A stretch of 64,000 nt of DNA, taken from contig CAIVXG010000217.1 in assembly GCA_903909815.1 (NCBI GenBank), positions 62,001-126,000 of the forward strand, in the 5' to 3' direction. The notes beneath the pieces were generated by a model that had not been told where the DNA came from, did no database searches, and saw only the letters and a list, made by a program, of their open reading frames with translations. Of the stretch, positions 18,924-28,248 are shown in pieces. The position numbers and the translations under genes were made by a program. Numbering within the stretch: position 1 is the first letter of the stretch; the number at the start of each line of letters is the position of its first letter. The DNA comes from an uncultured beta proteobacterium. Its GTDB lineage: Bacteria; Pseudomonadota; Gammaproteobacteria; Burkholderiales; Burkholderiaceae_C.

Positions 18924-19463
18924 ATGCCCGCTCTTGTCTCCAGCCGCGTCCCGTTGGTTTTGGCTCTTGTTGCTGCCGTATCCGGCTGCGGCAGTTTCAA
19001 CTATGCCAGCGTACGGGTCGCCGAAGTCATCACGCCCTACAAGGTGGAAGTGGTGCAGGGCAATTTCGTTGCGAGCGAACAAGTGCAACTGCTCAAGGCC
19101 GGTATGACACGGGCCCAGGTGCGTGATCTGCTCGGCACCCCCATGGTGGCGGACGCTTTTCACGGTGACCGTTGGGACTATGCCTTCAGTCTGAGGCGCA
19201 AGGGCGTGCTGACGCAATCGCGTCGGCTCACGGTATTCTTCAAGGCTGACGTGATGGACCGCTTTGAAAGCGACCCCATGCCCACGGAAGCCGAGTTCGT
19301 CGCCAGCCTGGACACCGTGCGCAGGGATCTGGTTGTGCCCCTGCTGGAAGCGGCGCCGGAAAGCCTGAAGGGTTTTGCGGATCCGGTAGAGGTCAAGCCG
19401 GCAACGCCAGAACTTCCACCCCTACCCGTCAGCTATCCGCCCCTGGAAGGCCCTGCGCGCTGA
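18924..19463 (+). CDS. bamE: Outer membrane protein assembly factor BamE (SmpA/OmlA lipoprotein)
   Basis: Lipoprotein subunit of the BAM complex that inserts beta-barrel proteins in the outer membrane. I use the ATG at 18924 because it gives a compact lipoprotein signal, [16 protein letters not shown], with the lipobox cysteine near residue 20. Upstream ATGs at 18819 and 18894 would add unneeded leader. The mature part has the family pattern [46 protein letters not shown] and a C-terminal Pro-rich tail. It is divergent from fur, and dapB starts right after its stop. Confidence 0.93.
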   Translation: MPALVSSRVPLVLALVAAVSGCGSFNYASVRVAEVITPYKVEVVQGNFVASEQVQLLKAGMTRAQVRDLLGTPMVADAFHGDRWDYAFSLRRKGVLTQSRRLTVFFKADVMDRFESDPMPTEAEFVASLDTVRRDLVVPLLEAAPESLKGFADPVEVKPATPELPPLPVSYPPLEGPAR

Positions 19464-19464
19464 T

Positions 19465-20292
19465 ATGGATAGGTCGTCGAGCCCCCAAGTGCAGCAGCAG
19501 GTGGCCGTAGCCGGCGCCAGTGGACGCATGGGTCAGATGCTGATCGAGGCTATCCGCGCCAGCAGCGACTGCACACTGGCGGGCGCGCTGGACCTGGCCA
19601 TCAGCCCGGCCATTGGCTCCGATGCAGCCGCGTTTCTGGGGTGCGCAAGCGGCGTGCTGATCACGGCCGATTTGTGCGCCGGCCTGAAAGGCGCACAGGT
19701 ACTGATCGACTTCACCCGCCCAGAAGGCACGTTGGCGCACCTGCGCCAGTGCCGCGCTCTGGGCGTGAACGCGGTCATCGGCACCACCGGTTTCACCGAA
19801 ACCCAAAAAGCCGAGATTGCGCAGGCTGCGCAGGACATTGCCATCGTCATGGCCCCCAATATGAGCGTGGGCGTGAACGTTACGCTCAAACTGCTGGAGC
19901 TGGCAGCGAAGGCGCTGTCCACGGGCTACGACATTGAAATCATCGAGGCCCACCATCGCCACAAGGTCGATGCGCCCTCGGGCACGGCGCTCAAAATGGG
20001 CGAGGTCATCGCCGAAGCGCTGGGGCGCGATCTGAAGGATTGCGCCGTCTATGCGCGTGAAGGCGTCACCGGCGAGCGGGACCCTTCGTCCATCGGTTTT
20101 GCCAGCATTCGCGGTGGCGACATAGTAGGCGACCACACCGTGTTGTTCGCAGGCACAGGCGAACGCATCGAGATTACGCACAAGTCCAGCAGCCGCACCA
20201 CCTACGCGCAAGGCAGCCTGCGCGCCGTGCGCTTCCTGTCTGACAAGACACAGGGCTTGTATGACATGTTTGACGTGCTGGGGCTGAAATGA
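19465..20292 (+). CDS. dapB: 4-hydroxy-tetrahydrodipicolinate reductase
   Basis: Reduces HTPA to tetrahydrodipicolinate in lysine and diaminopimelate synthesis. The nucleotide-binding loop [11 protein letters not shown], the family block [24 protein letters not shown] with catalytic His and Lys, and the C-terminal dimer region are all present in 275 aa. It follows bamE directly and overlaps the ExbB-like gene by 4 nt. Confidence 0.96.
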   Translation: MDRSSSPQVQQQVAVAGASGRMGQMLIEAIRASSDCTLAGALDLAISPAIGSDAAAFLGCASGVLITADLCAGLKGAQVLIDFTRPEGTLAHLRQCRALGVNAVIGTTGFTETQKAEIAQAAQDIAIVMAPNMSVGVNVTLKLLELAAKALSTGYDIEIIEAHHRHKVDAPSGTALKMGEVIAEALGRDLKDCAVYAREGVTGERDPSSIGFASIRGGDIVGDHTVLFAGTGERIEITHKSSSRTTYAQGSLRAVRFLSDKTQGLYDMFDVLGLK

Positions 20293-20960
20293 ATTTATCG
20301 CAACTCTTGTCACAAGGCGATGTTGTCACCAAGCTGGTGGCCGGTTTGCTGCTCCTCATGTCGGTGGCAAGCTGGGTCATCATCCTTTGGAAAGGCTGGC
20401 TTTTGCGGCGCGCGCTGGGCGAAGTGACGCGCAGCACGTCGGTTTTCTGGCAGTCTGCCTCGTTCGACGAAGCTCTGGCCAAAGTAAGGGCTTTTGACCG
20501 CGAGGAACTGGTCCTGCCATTGGTCATTGCAAGCCAGTTGCAGGCCAGCGCCAACCTAGGCGGCGCGGGCAGCAAGGCACAGCAGCTCACACGCAGTCTG
20601 CGCGACGCCTTGCACGCCGTGCTGCACAAGCTTCAGTTCGGCCAGGTACTGCTTGCCACCGTGGGCGCCACAGCGCCGTTTGTTGGCCTGCTGGGCACGG
20701 TTTGGGGCATCTACCACGCGCTCGTCGGTTTGACGGGCGCGGCCCAGATCACGATCGAAAAGATCTCCGGTCCTGTGGGCGAATCCCTGCTCATGACCGC
20801 TGCAGGCCTGGCCGTGGCGATCCCCGCCGTGTTGGCCTATAACGTGCTGGGCCGCGTCATCACCCGCATCGAGGCCGATCTCGAAGGCTTTGCGCGCGAC
20901 CTGCTGGATTTATGCGCAGACGCACCCACAAGCGCGCTGCGGACCGATTCCGCGAACTGA
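20289..20960 (+). CDS. MotA/TolQ/ExbB family proton channel protein
   Basis: Inner-membrane component of a proton-driven motor. The 223 aa include a first helix ([22 protein letters not shown]) and the conserved pair of later helices with [24 protein letters not shown] and [27 protein letters not shown]. The size and the absence of tolA/tolB nearby favour an ExbB-like role in TonB-linked or other energised transport. TolQ cannot be excluded from sequence alone. It starts inside the dapB stop and is followed by an ExbD partner. Confidence 0.88.
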   Translation: MNLSQLLSQGDVVTKLVAGLLLLMSVASWVIILWKGWLLRRALGEVTRSTSVFWQSASFDEALAKVRAFDREELVLPLVIASQLQASANLGGAGSKAQQLTRSLRDALHAVLHKLQFGQVLLATVGATAPFVGLLGTVWGIYHALVGLTGAAQITIEKISGPVGESLLMTAAGLAVAIPAVLAYNVLGRVITRIEADLEGFARDLLDLCADAPTSALRTDSAN

Positions 20961-20979
20961 TTCTGTCGAAGTTTGCCCG

Positions 20980-21414
20980 ATGTCCTTTGGTCGCTTGGAA
21001 CGCTCCCAAACCGCTCAGCCCATGAGTGAGATCAATGTCACGCCGCTGGTGGATGTGATGCTGGTATTGGTTGTGATCTTCATCATCACCGCGCCCCTGC
21101 TGGCCAGTTCCATCCGCCTGGACCTGCCCAAAACCGATGCTGCCAAGCCCATGGAAGAGCCCAAGTTCGTGACCCTGGTGGTGGACAAGGCCGGCCAGAC
21201 CTTCCTGCAAGACCAGCCCATCACGCTGGCGCAACTCGCACAGAGCCTGACGCAAACCGCGGCGCAAAACCCGGACACCGAGGTGCAATTGCGCGCCGAC
21301 GAAGCCGTGCCCTATGGGCGCGTGGTGGAAGTCATGGGTGTGGCGCAAAAAGCGGGGCTCAGCCGCATCGGCTTTGTAGCGGATGCGAAGACCGTTGATG
21401 CCAAGTCGAATTGA
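20980..21414 (+). CDS. ExbD/TolR family biopolymer transport protein
   Basis: Partner of the preceding channel protein. The ATG at 20980 gives 144 aa. The track's upstream 30 residues overlap exbB. The family motif MSEINVTPLVDVMLVLVVIFIITAPLL contains the membrane aspartate (PLVDVML) needed for proton flow. A periplasmic domain ends in RADEAVPYGRVVEVMGVAQKAGLSRIGFV. No tonB gene is adjacent, so its partner must lie elsewhere. Confidence 0.9.
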   Translation: MSFGRLERSQTAQPMSEINVTPLVDVMLVLVVIFIITAPLLASSIRLDLPKTDAAKPMEEPKFVTLVVDKAGQTFLQDQPITLAQLAQSLTQTAAQNPDTEVQLRADEAVPYGRVVEVMGVAQKAGLSRIGFVADAKTVDAKSN

Positions 21415-21437
21415 CGCAGCCCTGCCAAAAGTCATCC

Positions 21438-23006
21438 ATGTTGAAATTCACCTGTTGCGATACCGTTGAGCAGTTTTCCGGCGCGAGCCAGGCCCAGGTG
21501 CTGCGCGGCATCACCCGTGGCTTCGAGAAGGAGTGCCTGCGCGTGGACCCGCGTGGCAAACTCGCGCTCACGTTGCATCCGCAAGCCCTGGGTTCCAAGC
21601 TCACGCATCCCTGGATCACCACCGACTATTCAGAGGCCCTGCTCGAATTCATCACGCCACCGACGCAAGACCCGGAACTGCCGCTGGCGCAGGTGCGCGA
21701 CATCCACCGCTACACCGTGCGCCAACTGGGCGATGAGACCCTGTGGGCCGGCTCTATGCCCTGCATCCTCGCGGATGACAAGGACATTCCCCTGGCCGAT
21801 TACGGGAGCTCCAACGCGGCCAAGTTCAAGCACGTGTACCGTGAAGGACTGGGGCTGCGCTACGGCCGCCAGATGCAGACCATTGCGGGCGTGCATTACA
21901 ACTGGTCGCTGCCGCAGGCTTTCTGGCAGGCGCTGGACGAAGCCGGCTGCTGCGGTCGCACGCAGAGCATGCAGGACTTCCAGAGCACGCGCTACTTCGG
22001 TCTGATCCGTAACTTCCTGCGCTACAGCTGGCTCATCCCCTATCTGTTCGGCGCATCGCCGGCGATCTGCAAGTCCTTTCTTCAAGGACGCAACACGGAC
22101 CTGCCCGAACTCTTTCCCGGCACGCTTTATGGCCCTTACGCCACCAGCCTGCGCATGAGCGATCTGGGCTACCAGAACCGGGCTCAGGACAAGCTGCAGG
22201 TGAGCTTCAATTCGCTCGCCGAATACACGAGCGCGCTCGAAGCCGCGATCCGCACCCCCGATCCGTATTACCAGGAGCTTGGCGTCAAGGACGGCGAGCA
22301 CTGGAAGCAGCTCAGCGCCAATCTGCTGCAGACCGAAAGTGAGTTCTACGCCGGCATCCGACCAAAACGCATCGGCAAGTTGGGCGAGCGCCCAGCGCTG
22401 GCCCTGCAGCGCTACGGGGTGGAATACGTGGAGGTGCGCTTGTTCGACCTGAACCCGATGGTGGACATTGGCATCACGCCCGAGCAAAGTCAGTTTGCCG
22501 ACGCCTTCTTGTTGATGTGCCTGTTCCGCGACAGTCCACCCATCACGGCGCGCGAGCAGGCCGAGAACGACGAAAACAAACGTCGTGTGGTGAATCGCGG
22601 GCGTCAACCCGATCTCCAATTGCTGGTGCACAACCGCGAGCAGCCGTTTCGCGCACTGGCGCACGAGCTGTTTGACGACATGGCCCCCTTTGCCTCGATG
22701 CTGGACAGCGCCTGGGGCACGACCCGCTACAGCAGCGCGATGCGGTCGCTGCGCCAGCGCATCGATGACCCCGAGACCACGCCCTCGGCCCAGGTGCTGG
22801 CGGCGTGCCGGGAGCAGGGCGGCTACTTTCCAACGATCATGCAATGGTCGCAGCAGCACAAGGCTAGCCTGCTGGACCAGCCCCTGGACCCGGCCACGCA
22901 GGCACGCTTCGAGCTCAGTGTGCGGGAGTCGCTGCGCGAACAAGGGCAGCTCGAAGCCCAGCAGCAAGGCCCGTTTGAGGACTACGTGGCGCAGTATTTT
23001 TCTTGA
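21438..23006 (+). CDS. gshA: Glutamate-cysteine ligase (gamma-proteobacterial GshA type)
   Basis: Catalyses the first step of glutathione synthesis. From the ATG at 21438 it is 522 aa, about the length of the E. coli enzyme. Conserved blocks include GITRGFEKECLRVDPRGKLA, HPWITTDYSEALLEFITPP, AGVHYNWSLPQAFW and YVEVRLFDLNP. The track start (a TTG at 21411) overlaps the exbD stop and has no support. Many betaproteobacteria carry a different GshA type, so the E. coli-like form is a useful marker. Confidence 0.93.
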   Translation: MLKFTCCDTVEQFSGASQAQVLRGITRGFEKECLRVDPRGKLALTLHPQALGSKLTHPWITTDYSEALLEFITPPTQDPELPLAQVRDIHRYTVRQLGDETLWAGSMPCILADDKDIPLADYGSSNAAKFKHVYREGLGLRYGRQMQTIAGVHYNWSLPQAFWQALDEAGCCGRTQSMQDFQSTRYFGLIRNFLRYSWLIPYLFGASPAICKSFLQGRNTDLPELFPGTLYGPYATSLRMSDLGYQNRAQDKLQVSFNSLAEYTSALEAAIRTPDPYYQELGVKDGEHWKQLSANLLQTESEFYAGIRPKRIGKLGERPALALQRYGVEYVEVRLFDLNPMVDIGITPEQSQFADAFLLMCLFRDSPPITAREQAENDENKRRVVNRGRQPDLQLLVHNREQPFRALAHELFDDMAPFASMLDSAWGTTRYSSAMRSLRQRIDDPETTPSAQVLAACREQGGYFPTIMQWSQQHKASLLDQPLDPATQARFELSVRESLREQGQLEAQQQGPFEDYVAQYFS

Positions 23007-23067
23007 GGCAGGCGTAACTCTTCTGCCACAATGGCCGTGTTGCCCCTGGTGCAAGGTCGAATCCACC

Positions 23068-24144
23068 GTGACACATCCTGATCTTCAGACGCTTTGCAAA
23101 CGCTGTGCTGCGATCTTGTTGTGCTGCGTGCTTGCCGCAGCGGGCAGCCAGGCGCAAGTGCCGCCAACATACAAGTTGCACGTTGTCGGTGGCCTGGCTG
23201 GCATAAACCAATTCACGCACAACGAAGAGCCCTTCTGGAGCCGGGAATTGTCACGGCTGAGCGGCGGAAAATTCAGCGCTGAGATAGTTCCCTTTGACCG
23301 CGCCGGTGTGCCCGGCTCGGAAATGCTGCGTCTGATCCAGCTTGGCGTCATCCCCTTCGGCACCACCCTCGTGAGCTTCCTCTCCAACGAGTTCCCCGAA
23401 TTCGGGGCGCCTGACCTGGCCGGCCTCAATCCGGACATGCCCAGTCTGAAGGTGTCGGTTGCGGCCTTCAGACCCTACCTTGAAAAACAGCTTCGGGATC
23501 GGTTCGGCATCGAGGTCCTGGCCGTCTATGTCTATCCGGCCCAGGTGGTTTTTTGCCGTCGGCCGCTGACCCGACTTGCCGATTTGTCTGGGCGGCGCGT
23601 CCGCGTCTCCTCTGCCACGCAGGCTGATTTCGTGGGGGCTTTTGGCGGCATTCCGGTGATGACCGGGTTTGCGGAAATCATGGCGCACATGAAGTCGGGT
23701 GACATCGAGTGCGCCATTACCGGAAGCATGTCGGGCAACACCTTGGGCTTGCATGAAGTGAGCACCTATGTGCATACCCTTCCCTTGAGCTGGGGGTTGT
23801 CGTTTTTTGGCGCCAACCAGACCGCCTGGAACGCCTTGCCGGCTGATCTGAAAGCTTTGTTGCGCCGTGAACTGCCCAAACTGGAAGCCACCATTTGGAT
23901 GGAATCGCAACTGGAAACCGCCGCGGGCCTGGCCTGCAACGTCGGCGCTTCCAGTTGCGTTGGCGGGCACAAGGGCAAGATGGTGCTGGTACCCACTTCG
24001 GCACAGGACGAGCGTCAACGCCAGGAGATAGTTGCCAAGACGGTGCTGACGCGATGGGTGCAGCGCTGTGGCTCTCGCTGCAGCGAGGTCTGGAACCAGA
24101 CCATCGCACCGGCGCGGGGCATTCCCTCGCCCCCCTCCAAATGA
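23068..24144 (+). CDS. Orphan TRAP-type (DctP-like) solute-binding protein
   Basis: Periplasmic binding protein. The GTG at 23068 gives 358 aa with a Sec signal (CAAILLCCVLAAAGSQAQ), whereas the longer track start lies inside gshA. The fold signature of TRAP binding proteins is seen in YVYPAQVVFCRRPLTRLADLSGRRVRVSSATQADFVGAFGGIPVMTGFAEIMAHMKSGDIECAITGSM, including the conserved substrate arginine in the GRRVR segment. No DctQ/DctM membrane genes are nearby. Its stop overlaps the start of a GGDEF/EAL protein by 4 nt, so it may serve as the sensory subunit for that protein. Several C-terminal cysteines are unusual for the family. Confidence 0.8.
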   Translation: MTHPDLQTLCKRCAAILLCCVLAAAGSQAQVPPTYKLHVVGGLAGINQFTHNEEPFWSRELSRLSGGKFSAEIVPFDRAGVPGSEMLRLIQLGVIPFGTTLVSFLSNEFPEFGAPDLAGLNPDMPSLKVSVAAFRPYLEKQLRDRFGIEVLAVYVYPAQVVFCRRPLTRLADLSGRRVRVSSATQADFVGAFGGIPVMTGFAEIMAHMKSGDIECAITGSMSGNTLGLHEVSTYVHTLPLSWGLSFFGANQTAWNALPADLKALLRRELPKLEATIWMESQLETAAGLACNVGASSCVGGHKGKMVLVPTSAQDERQRQEIVAKTVLTRWVQRCGSRCSEVWNQTIAPARGIPSPPSK

Positions 24145-26801
24145 CGATCGGCCGGCCATCGCGGATTCGGTTGACCGTAATGGGCCTGGCGGCAAGCTTT
24201 GTGCTGGCCGTAGTCACGGCTGCAGTGAGCCTGATCTGGAGCAACCGACAAGCCGCACTGGCGGGAAGCGAAGCGCAGGCGGCGCGCTTCGTGGTGGGTG
24301 CCGAAGCTGCTTTGAATCGATCGCTGCTAGGGGTTGACGTGCTGCTTGCCAGCATGGACGAGTTGCTGAATCTGTCGAACTCGATGGTTGACTGGATCGA
24401 CCCCAAGCTTGCCAGTCGCTTGATGTATGGCGCGGCGCGACAAAACCTGACAGTGCGCCATCTGGCGCTGATCGATGCACAGGGGCGTGTGCTCGCCTCT
24501 TCGGATCAAGACGGTGCGCAGCATCGGCTCGACCTTCCGTCGGGGTTTATCAACGAGGTGCTGGCGCAACCGGTGTCTACCTTGATGGTGAGTGTCGCGG
24601 CGGTGAGTTTTTCGAGTTCGGAGCGGGTCCTATATCTTGCGCGCAGCATCCAGTTGGCCGACCGCTCCAAGCTTCTGGCGGTGGCTGAAATGCCGGCTGC
24701 ACTGTTGAATTCGATCCTGGTTCAAGGGGTGGACATCAGCGGACTGGAGGTAACGCTGGAGCGCGGCGACGGTCAGTTGCTGAGCAGCGTTCCCGTGCGT
24801 GAGCAACAAGCCGGCGAAAGGCTTGCGCCGGCCCTGGGCGACCAGCGCCACGCGGGGCAGGCATTGCATTTGCCCGCGCGGCTGAGTGGCGCTGAGGCAC
24901 TGGTCTTGATCCGTCCCATCCTGTATCAGGACGCCCTCATTGCGGCCAGCATTCCGGTGGACTCGGCGCTTGCCGACTGGCGCACGGAGAGTCGTTTCAT
25001 TCTGCTCGCGATGACGGTGTTCATCCTGATGATCGTCATTGTTGCCAGCTTCTTTCTGCGCTATCTGGAACGCATGGCGCAGGCCCGACGCGCCATCGTC
25101 GAGTCCAAGACCACCCTGGATCAGGCGCTGGAGGCCATGGTGAGCGGCTTCCTGCTGCTTGACTCCGAGCACAGGGTGGTGCGCTGGAACCGGCGCTTCG
25201 AGGAGATATTCCCCTGGCTCGCGGGAACAATGAACCCGATGATGCCGTTTCGGCACATTCTGGAGGTGACGGTCAAGCATCATTTGCCAGGCGCCAGCGA
25301 GGCCGAGCAACAGCAATGGCTGGAACGTCGCCTCGCGCTGCAGTGGCAACCCAAGGAGGCGCACGAGCAGTCCTTGCCCAACGGCCACTTCATCCAGATC
25401 ACGGAGCGAGCCACGCCCGAGGGCGGTCTGGTGATCGTCTACCACGACGTCACCGATTTGCGTCTGGCCAGCGACGAGATTGAGAAACTGGCGTTCTACG
25501 ACCCGCTGACGCACCTGCCCAATCGACGCTTGCTGATCGACAGGCTGGAGCAAGCCACGGCGACCAGCGCGCGCTCGGGCCGGGAGGCGGCGCTGCTGTT
25601 TATCGACCTGGACCATTTCAAGACTCTGAACGACACTCTTGGTCACGATATCGGTGACCTGTTGCTGCGCCAGGTAGCGCAGCGCCTGAGCGCCTGCGTG
25701 CGCGAGGGCGACACCGTGGCCCGCCTGGGCGGCGATGAGTTCGTGGTGATGCTGGCCGATCTGAGCGAGCAGGCCGTGGACGCAGCCACCCAGGTCGAGG
25801 CCGTAGCCCAAAAGATATTGGACGCGCTCAATCAGTCCTATCGTTTGGGGGCGCATGAATACCGCAGCACGCCTAGTATCGGAGTGACGCTTTTTTGCGG
25901 TCACGATTGCGCCATGGACGAATTGCTCAAGCAGGCCGACATCGCCATGTACCAGGCCAAGAGGGCGGGGCGTAACACCGTGCGCATGTTCGATCCCGCG
26001 ATGCAGGCCGCCATCAGCGCGCGCTCGTCCATGGAGTTGGATCTGCGCAAGGCGCTGCTGGCGCGCGAATTTGTGCTGTACTTCCAGCCGCAGGTGGATG
26101 CAGCGGGACGAGTGATCGGCGCCGAAGCGCTGCTGCGCTGGAACCACCCCGAGCGCGGCCTGGTGTCGCCGGCCGAGTTCATCCCGTTGGCGGAGGAGAC
26201 CGGGCTGATCCTGCCTTTGGGTCAATGGGTTTTGGAGACGGCCTGTACGCAACTGGCCGCTTGGAGCGTGACCCCGCAAACATCCCATCTGAGCCTGGCG
26301 GTGAACGTCAGCGCGCGCCAGTTCAGCGTGCCCCATTTTGTGCGCGACGTGTTGGCTGTGATCGAGCAGACCGGCGTGGCACCGACCCAACTCAAGCTTG
26401 AGTTGACTGAAAGCCTGCTGCTGGACAATGCGGAAGACGTCATCGCCAAGATGCTGGCCTTGAAAGAGCGCGGCGTGAGCTTCTCTTTGGACGACTTTGG
26501 CACCGGCTATTCTTCGCTCTCCTACCTCAAGCGGCTGCCGCTGGACCAGCTAAAAATTGACCGCTCCTTTGTGCGCGACATCCTGATAGATCCCAATGAT
26601 GCCGCCATCGCCCGCACCATCGTGGCTCTGGGCCAAAGCCTGGGCCTGGCGGTCATCGCAGAAGGTGTGGAGACCGAAGCGCAGCGCGATTTTCTCGCCG
26701 CCAATGGTTGTCTGGCGTATCAGGGTTACCTGTTCAGTCGGCCCTTGCCGAAGGACGAATTTGAGGTGTTCGTACTTCGATCGGCGCAGCGCGAACCCTA
26801 G
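24141..26801 (+). CDS. Membrane-bound PAS-GGDEF-EAL cyclic-di-GMP enzyme
   Basis: Dual diguanylate cyclase and phosphodiesterase candidate. The ATG at 24141 overlaps the solute-binding protein stop (ATGA) and gives 886 aa. It has a helix (VMGLAASFVLAVVTAAVSLIW), a periplasmic sensor of about 250 aa and a second helix (FILLAMTVFILMIVIVASFFL). A PAS domain follows (SGFLLLDSEHRVVRWNRRFEEIFPW). The GGDEF domain has an intact RLGGDEF and an upstream I-site RxxD (REGD). In the EAL domain, GAEALLRW, NVSARQF, ELTES, DDFGTGYSSLSYL and EGVET are all present. Both catalytic sites therefore look functional. The track's earlier start is a shadow. Confidence 0.92.
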   Translation: MTIGRPSRIRLTVMGLAASFVLAVVTAAVSLIWSNRQAALAGSEAQAARFVVGAEAALNRSLLGVDVLLASMDELLNLSNSMVDWIDPKLASRLMYGAARQNLTVRHLALIDAQGRVLASSDQDGAQHRLDLPSGFINEVLAQPVSTLMVSVAAVSFSSSERVLYLARSIQLADRSKLLAVAEMPAALLNSILVQGVDISGLEVTLERGDGQLLSSVPVREQQAGERLAPALGDQRHAGQALHLPARLSGAEALVLIRPILYQDALIAASIPVDSALADWRTESRFILLAMTVFILMIVIVASFFLRYLERMAQARRAIVESKTTLDQALEAMVSGFLLLDSEHRVVRWNRRFEEIFPWLAGTMNPMMPFRHILEVTVKHHLPGASEAEQQQWLERRLALQWQPKEAHEQSLPNGHFIQITERATPEGGLVIVYHDVTDLRLASDEIEKLAFYDPLTHLPNRRLLIDRLEQATATSARSGREAALLFIDLDHFKTLNDTLGHDIGDLLLRQVAQRLSACVREGDTVARLGGDEFVVMLADLSEQAVDAATQVEAVAQKILDALNQSYRLGAHEYRSTPSIGVTLFCGHDCAMDELLKQADIAMYQAKRAGRNTVRMFDPAMQAAISARSSMELDLRKALLAREFVLYFQPQVDAAGRVIGAEALLRWNHPERGLVSPAEFIPLAEETGLILPLGQWVLETACTQLAAWSVTPQTSHLSLAVNVSARQFSVPHFVRDVLAVIEQTGVAPTQLKLELTESLLLDNAEDVIAKMLALKERGVSFSLDDFGTGYSSLSYLKRLPLDQLKIDRSFVRDILIDPNDAAIARTIVALGQSLGLAVIAEGVETEAQRDFLAANGCLAYQGYLFSRPLPKDEFEVFVLRSAQREP

Positions 26802-26860
26802 GCACTCACTTTCTTGCTGCGGGTCTCGAAATCGCGCCATTCTTTTGGCATGATGCGAGC

Positions 26861-27871
26861 ATGAGCCCACGCCCAAATTCCGCCCCCTCCATTTCCTGCG
26901 TCATGCCGGCCTTCAACGAGGAAGGCAATCTGGCGAACTTTGTGCCTCAGGTGTTGGCCACGCTGAATGCTCTGTCACCACAGGTGGAACTGATCGTGGT
27001 GGACGATGGCAGCCGCGACACCACGGTGCAGGTGGCGCGCGCTCTTTGTGCCTCGCACCCTGAACTGGTGTTGCTGCAACTCTCGCGCAACTTCGGCAAG
27101 GAAGCTGCGTTGACCGCGGGGCTGGCCGCAGCGCGCGGCGACGTCGTCTTCTTGCTCGATGCCGATGGCCAGCATCCCGTGTCCTTGTTGCCCGAGATGA
27201 TGAAGAAATGGAAGCAGGGCGCGGACGTGGTGTACGCCGTGCGCAAGACACGAGCCGACCAGTCGGGCCTGCACGGGGGCTTGGCCGAGCTCTTTTACAA
27301 GCTGGTGAATTTTGGCAACCGGGTGCAGATTCCGCCGCACGCGGGAGACTTTCGCCTGATGGACCGCAAGGTGGTCGCGGCCTTGAACGCGCTGCCCGAG
27401 CGCAACCGTTTCATGAAGGGCCTGTACGCCTGGGTCGGCTTCAACGCCACGGCCATCGATTACGAACCGCTGCCGCGCACTCAGGGTCAAAGCAGCTTCG
27501 GACTGCGCGGCGCATTCGCCCTGGCGTTCACCGGCATCCTGGCCTTTTCGATTGCGCCGCTGCGGCTGCTCGCTTTGTGCGGCTTGCTGTTGGCGCTGGC
27601 TGCGATCGGCTATGGCAGCTGGGTGGTGGTGGACTATTTTCTATGGGGCATCGCCGTTCCAGGCTACGCCACGATCGTAGCCGGCATGATGTTCTTGAGC
27701 GGCATCCAGTTGCTCTCCATCGGCGTGCTGGCCGAGTACGTGGGCCGCATCTACGAAGAGGTAAAGCAGCGTCCGCTGTTTCTGGTGAGTGAGCGCATCG
27801 GCACCGGTCTGAGCACAGCGGCGTCGATGGTTGTCGATTCGACCGAGCGGCGCGATTCTTCGCTGCTCTGA
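26861..27871 (+). CDS. GT2 glycosyltransferase (DPM/GtrB-like) with C-terminal membrane anchor
   Basis: Probably transfers a sugar from a nucleotide donor to polyprenyl phosphate. The GT-A domain shows VMPAFNEEGNL, VVDDGSRDTT, LSRNFGKEAALTAGL and the metal motif LLDADGQHP. The loop DFRLMDRKVVAALNALPERNRFMKGLYAWVGF and two C-terminal helices (LLALCGLLLALAAIGYGSW, GMMFLSGIQLLSIGVLAEYVGRIYEE) are typical of the GtrB/DPM1 group. It is 336 aa. It is followed after 8 nt by a GtrA flippase, which strongly supports the polyprenyl-linked role. Confidence 0.9.
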   Translation: MSPRPNSAPSISCVMPAFNEEGNLANFVPQVLATLNALSPQVELIVVDDGSRDTTVQVARALCASHPELVLLQLSRNFGKEAALTAGLAAARGDVVFLLDADGQHPVSLLPEMMKKWKQGADVVYAVRKTRADQSGLHGGLAELFYKLVNFGNRVQIPPHAGDFRLMDRKVVAALNALPERNRFMKGLYAWVGFNATAIDYEPLPRTQGQSSFGLRGAFALAFTGILAFSIAPLRLLALCGLLLALAAIGYGSWVVVDYFLWGIAVPGYATIVAGMMFLSGIQLLSIGVLAEYVGRIYEEVKQRPLFLVSERIGTGLSTAASMVVDSTERRDSSLL

Positions 27872-27879
27872 CCGCGCTC

Positions 27880-28248
27880 ATGTCGCGCTCGGGTTTTTGG
27901 TTCCTGGTGGTGGGCAGTTCCGCCGCCCTCACGCACATGGCAGTGTTCTCCCTGGTGCAGCGCGAGGTCTGGCCGGAGTTGGCAAACGCCCTGGGTTTTT
28001 GCGTGGCCTTCGGCGTGAGCTTTGCCGGCCACCGGCTCCTGAGCTTTCAGGATGCTGCAACCAGCGTGCGCCAGAGCCTGGGGCGTTTTGCCGTGACCTC
28101 GCTGCTCGGCTTTGCCTCGAACGAGGTGGTGTTCGTCGCGCTGCTGCGCGGCCTGCTTTGGCCCGCGCTGCTGGCGCTTTTTGTTGCCATGGTTTTTGCC
28201 GCGGCCCAGACCTATGTGCTGAGCCGCTACTGGGCCTTCAAGCGTTGA
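27880..28248 (+). CDS. GtrA-like flippase family protein
   Basis: Small membrane protein of 122 aa with four predicted helices. The GtrA pattern is GFWFLVVGSSAALTHMAVFSLVQ, FCVAFGVSFAGHRLLSFQ, RFAVTSLLGFASNEVVFVALL and a last helix ending ...QTYVLSRYWAFKR. GtrA proteins are thought to flip polyprenyl-phosphate sugars across the inner membrane. It pairs with the GT2 gene just upstream. Its 3' end overlaps the convergent deacetylase by 11 nt. Confidence 0.88.
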   Translation: MSRSGFWFLVVGSSAALTHMAVFSLVQREVWPELANALGFCVAFGVSFAGHRLLSFQDAATSVRQSLGRFAVTSLLGFASNEVVFVALLRGLLWPALLALFVAMVFAAAQTYVLSRYWAFKR

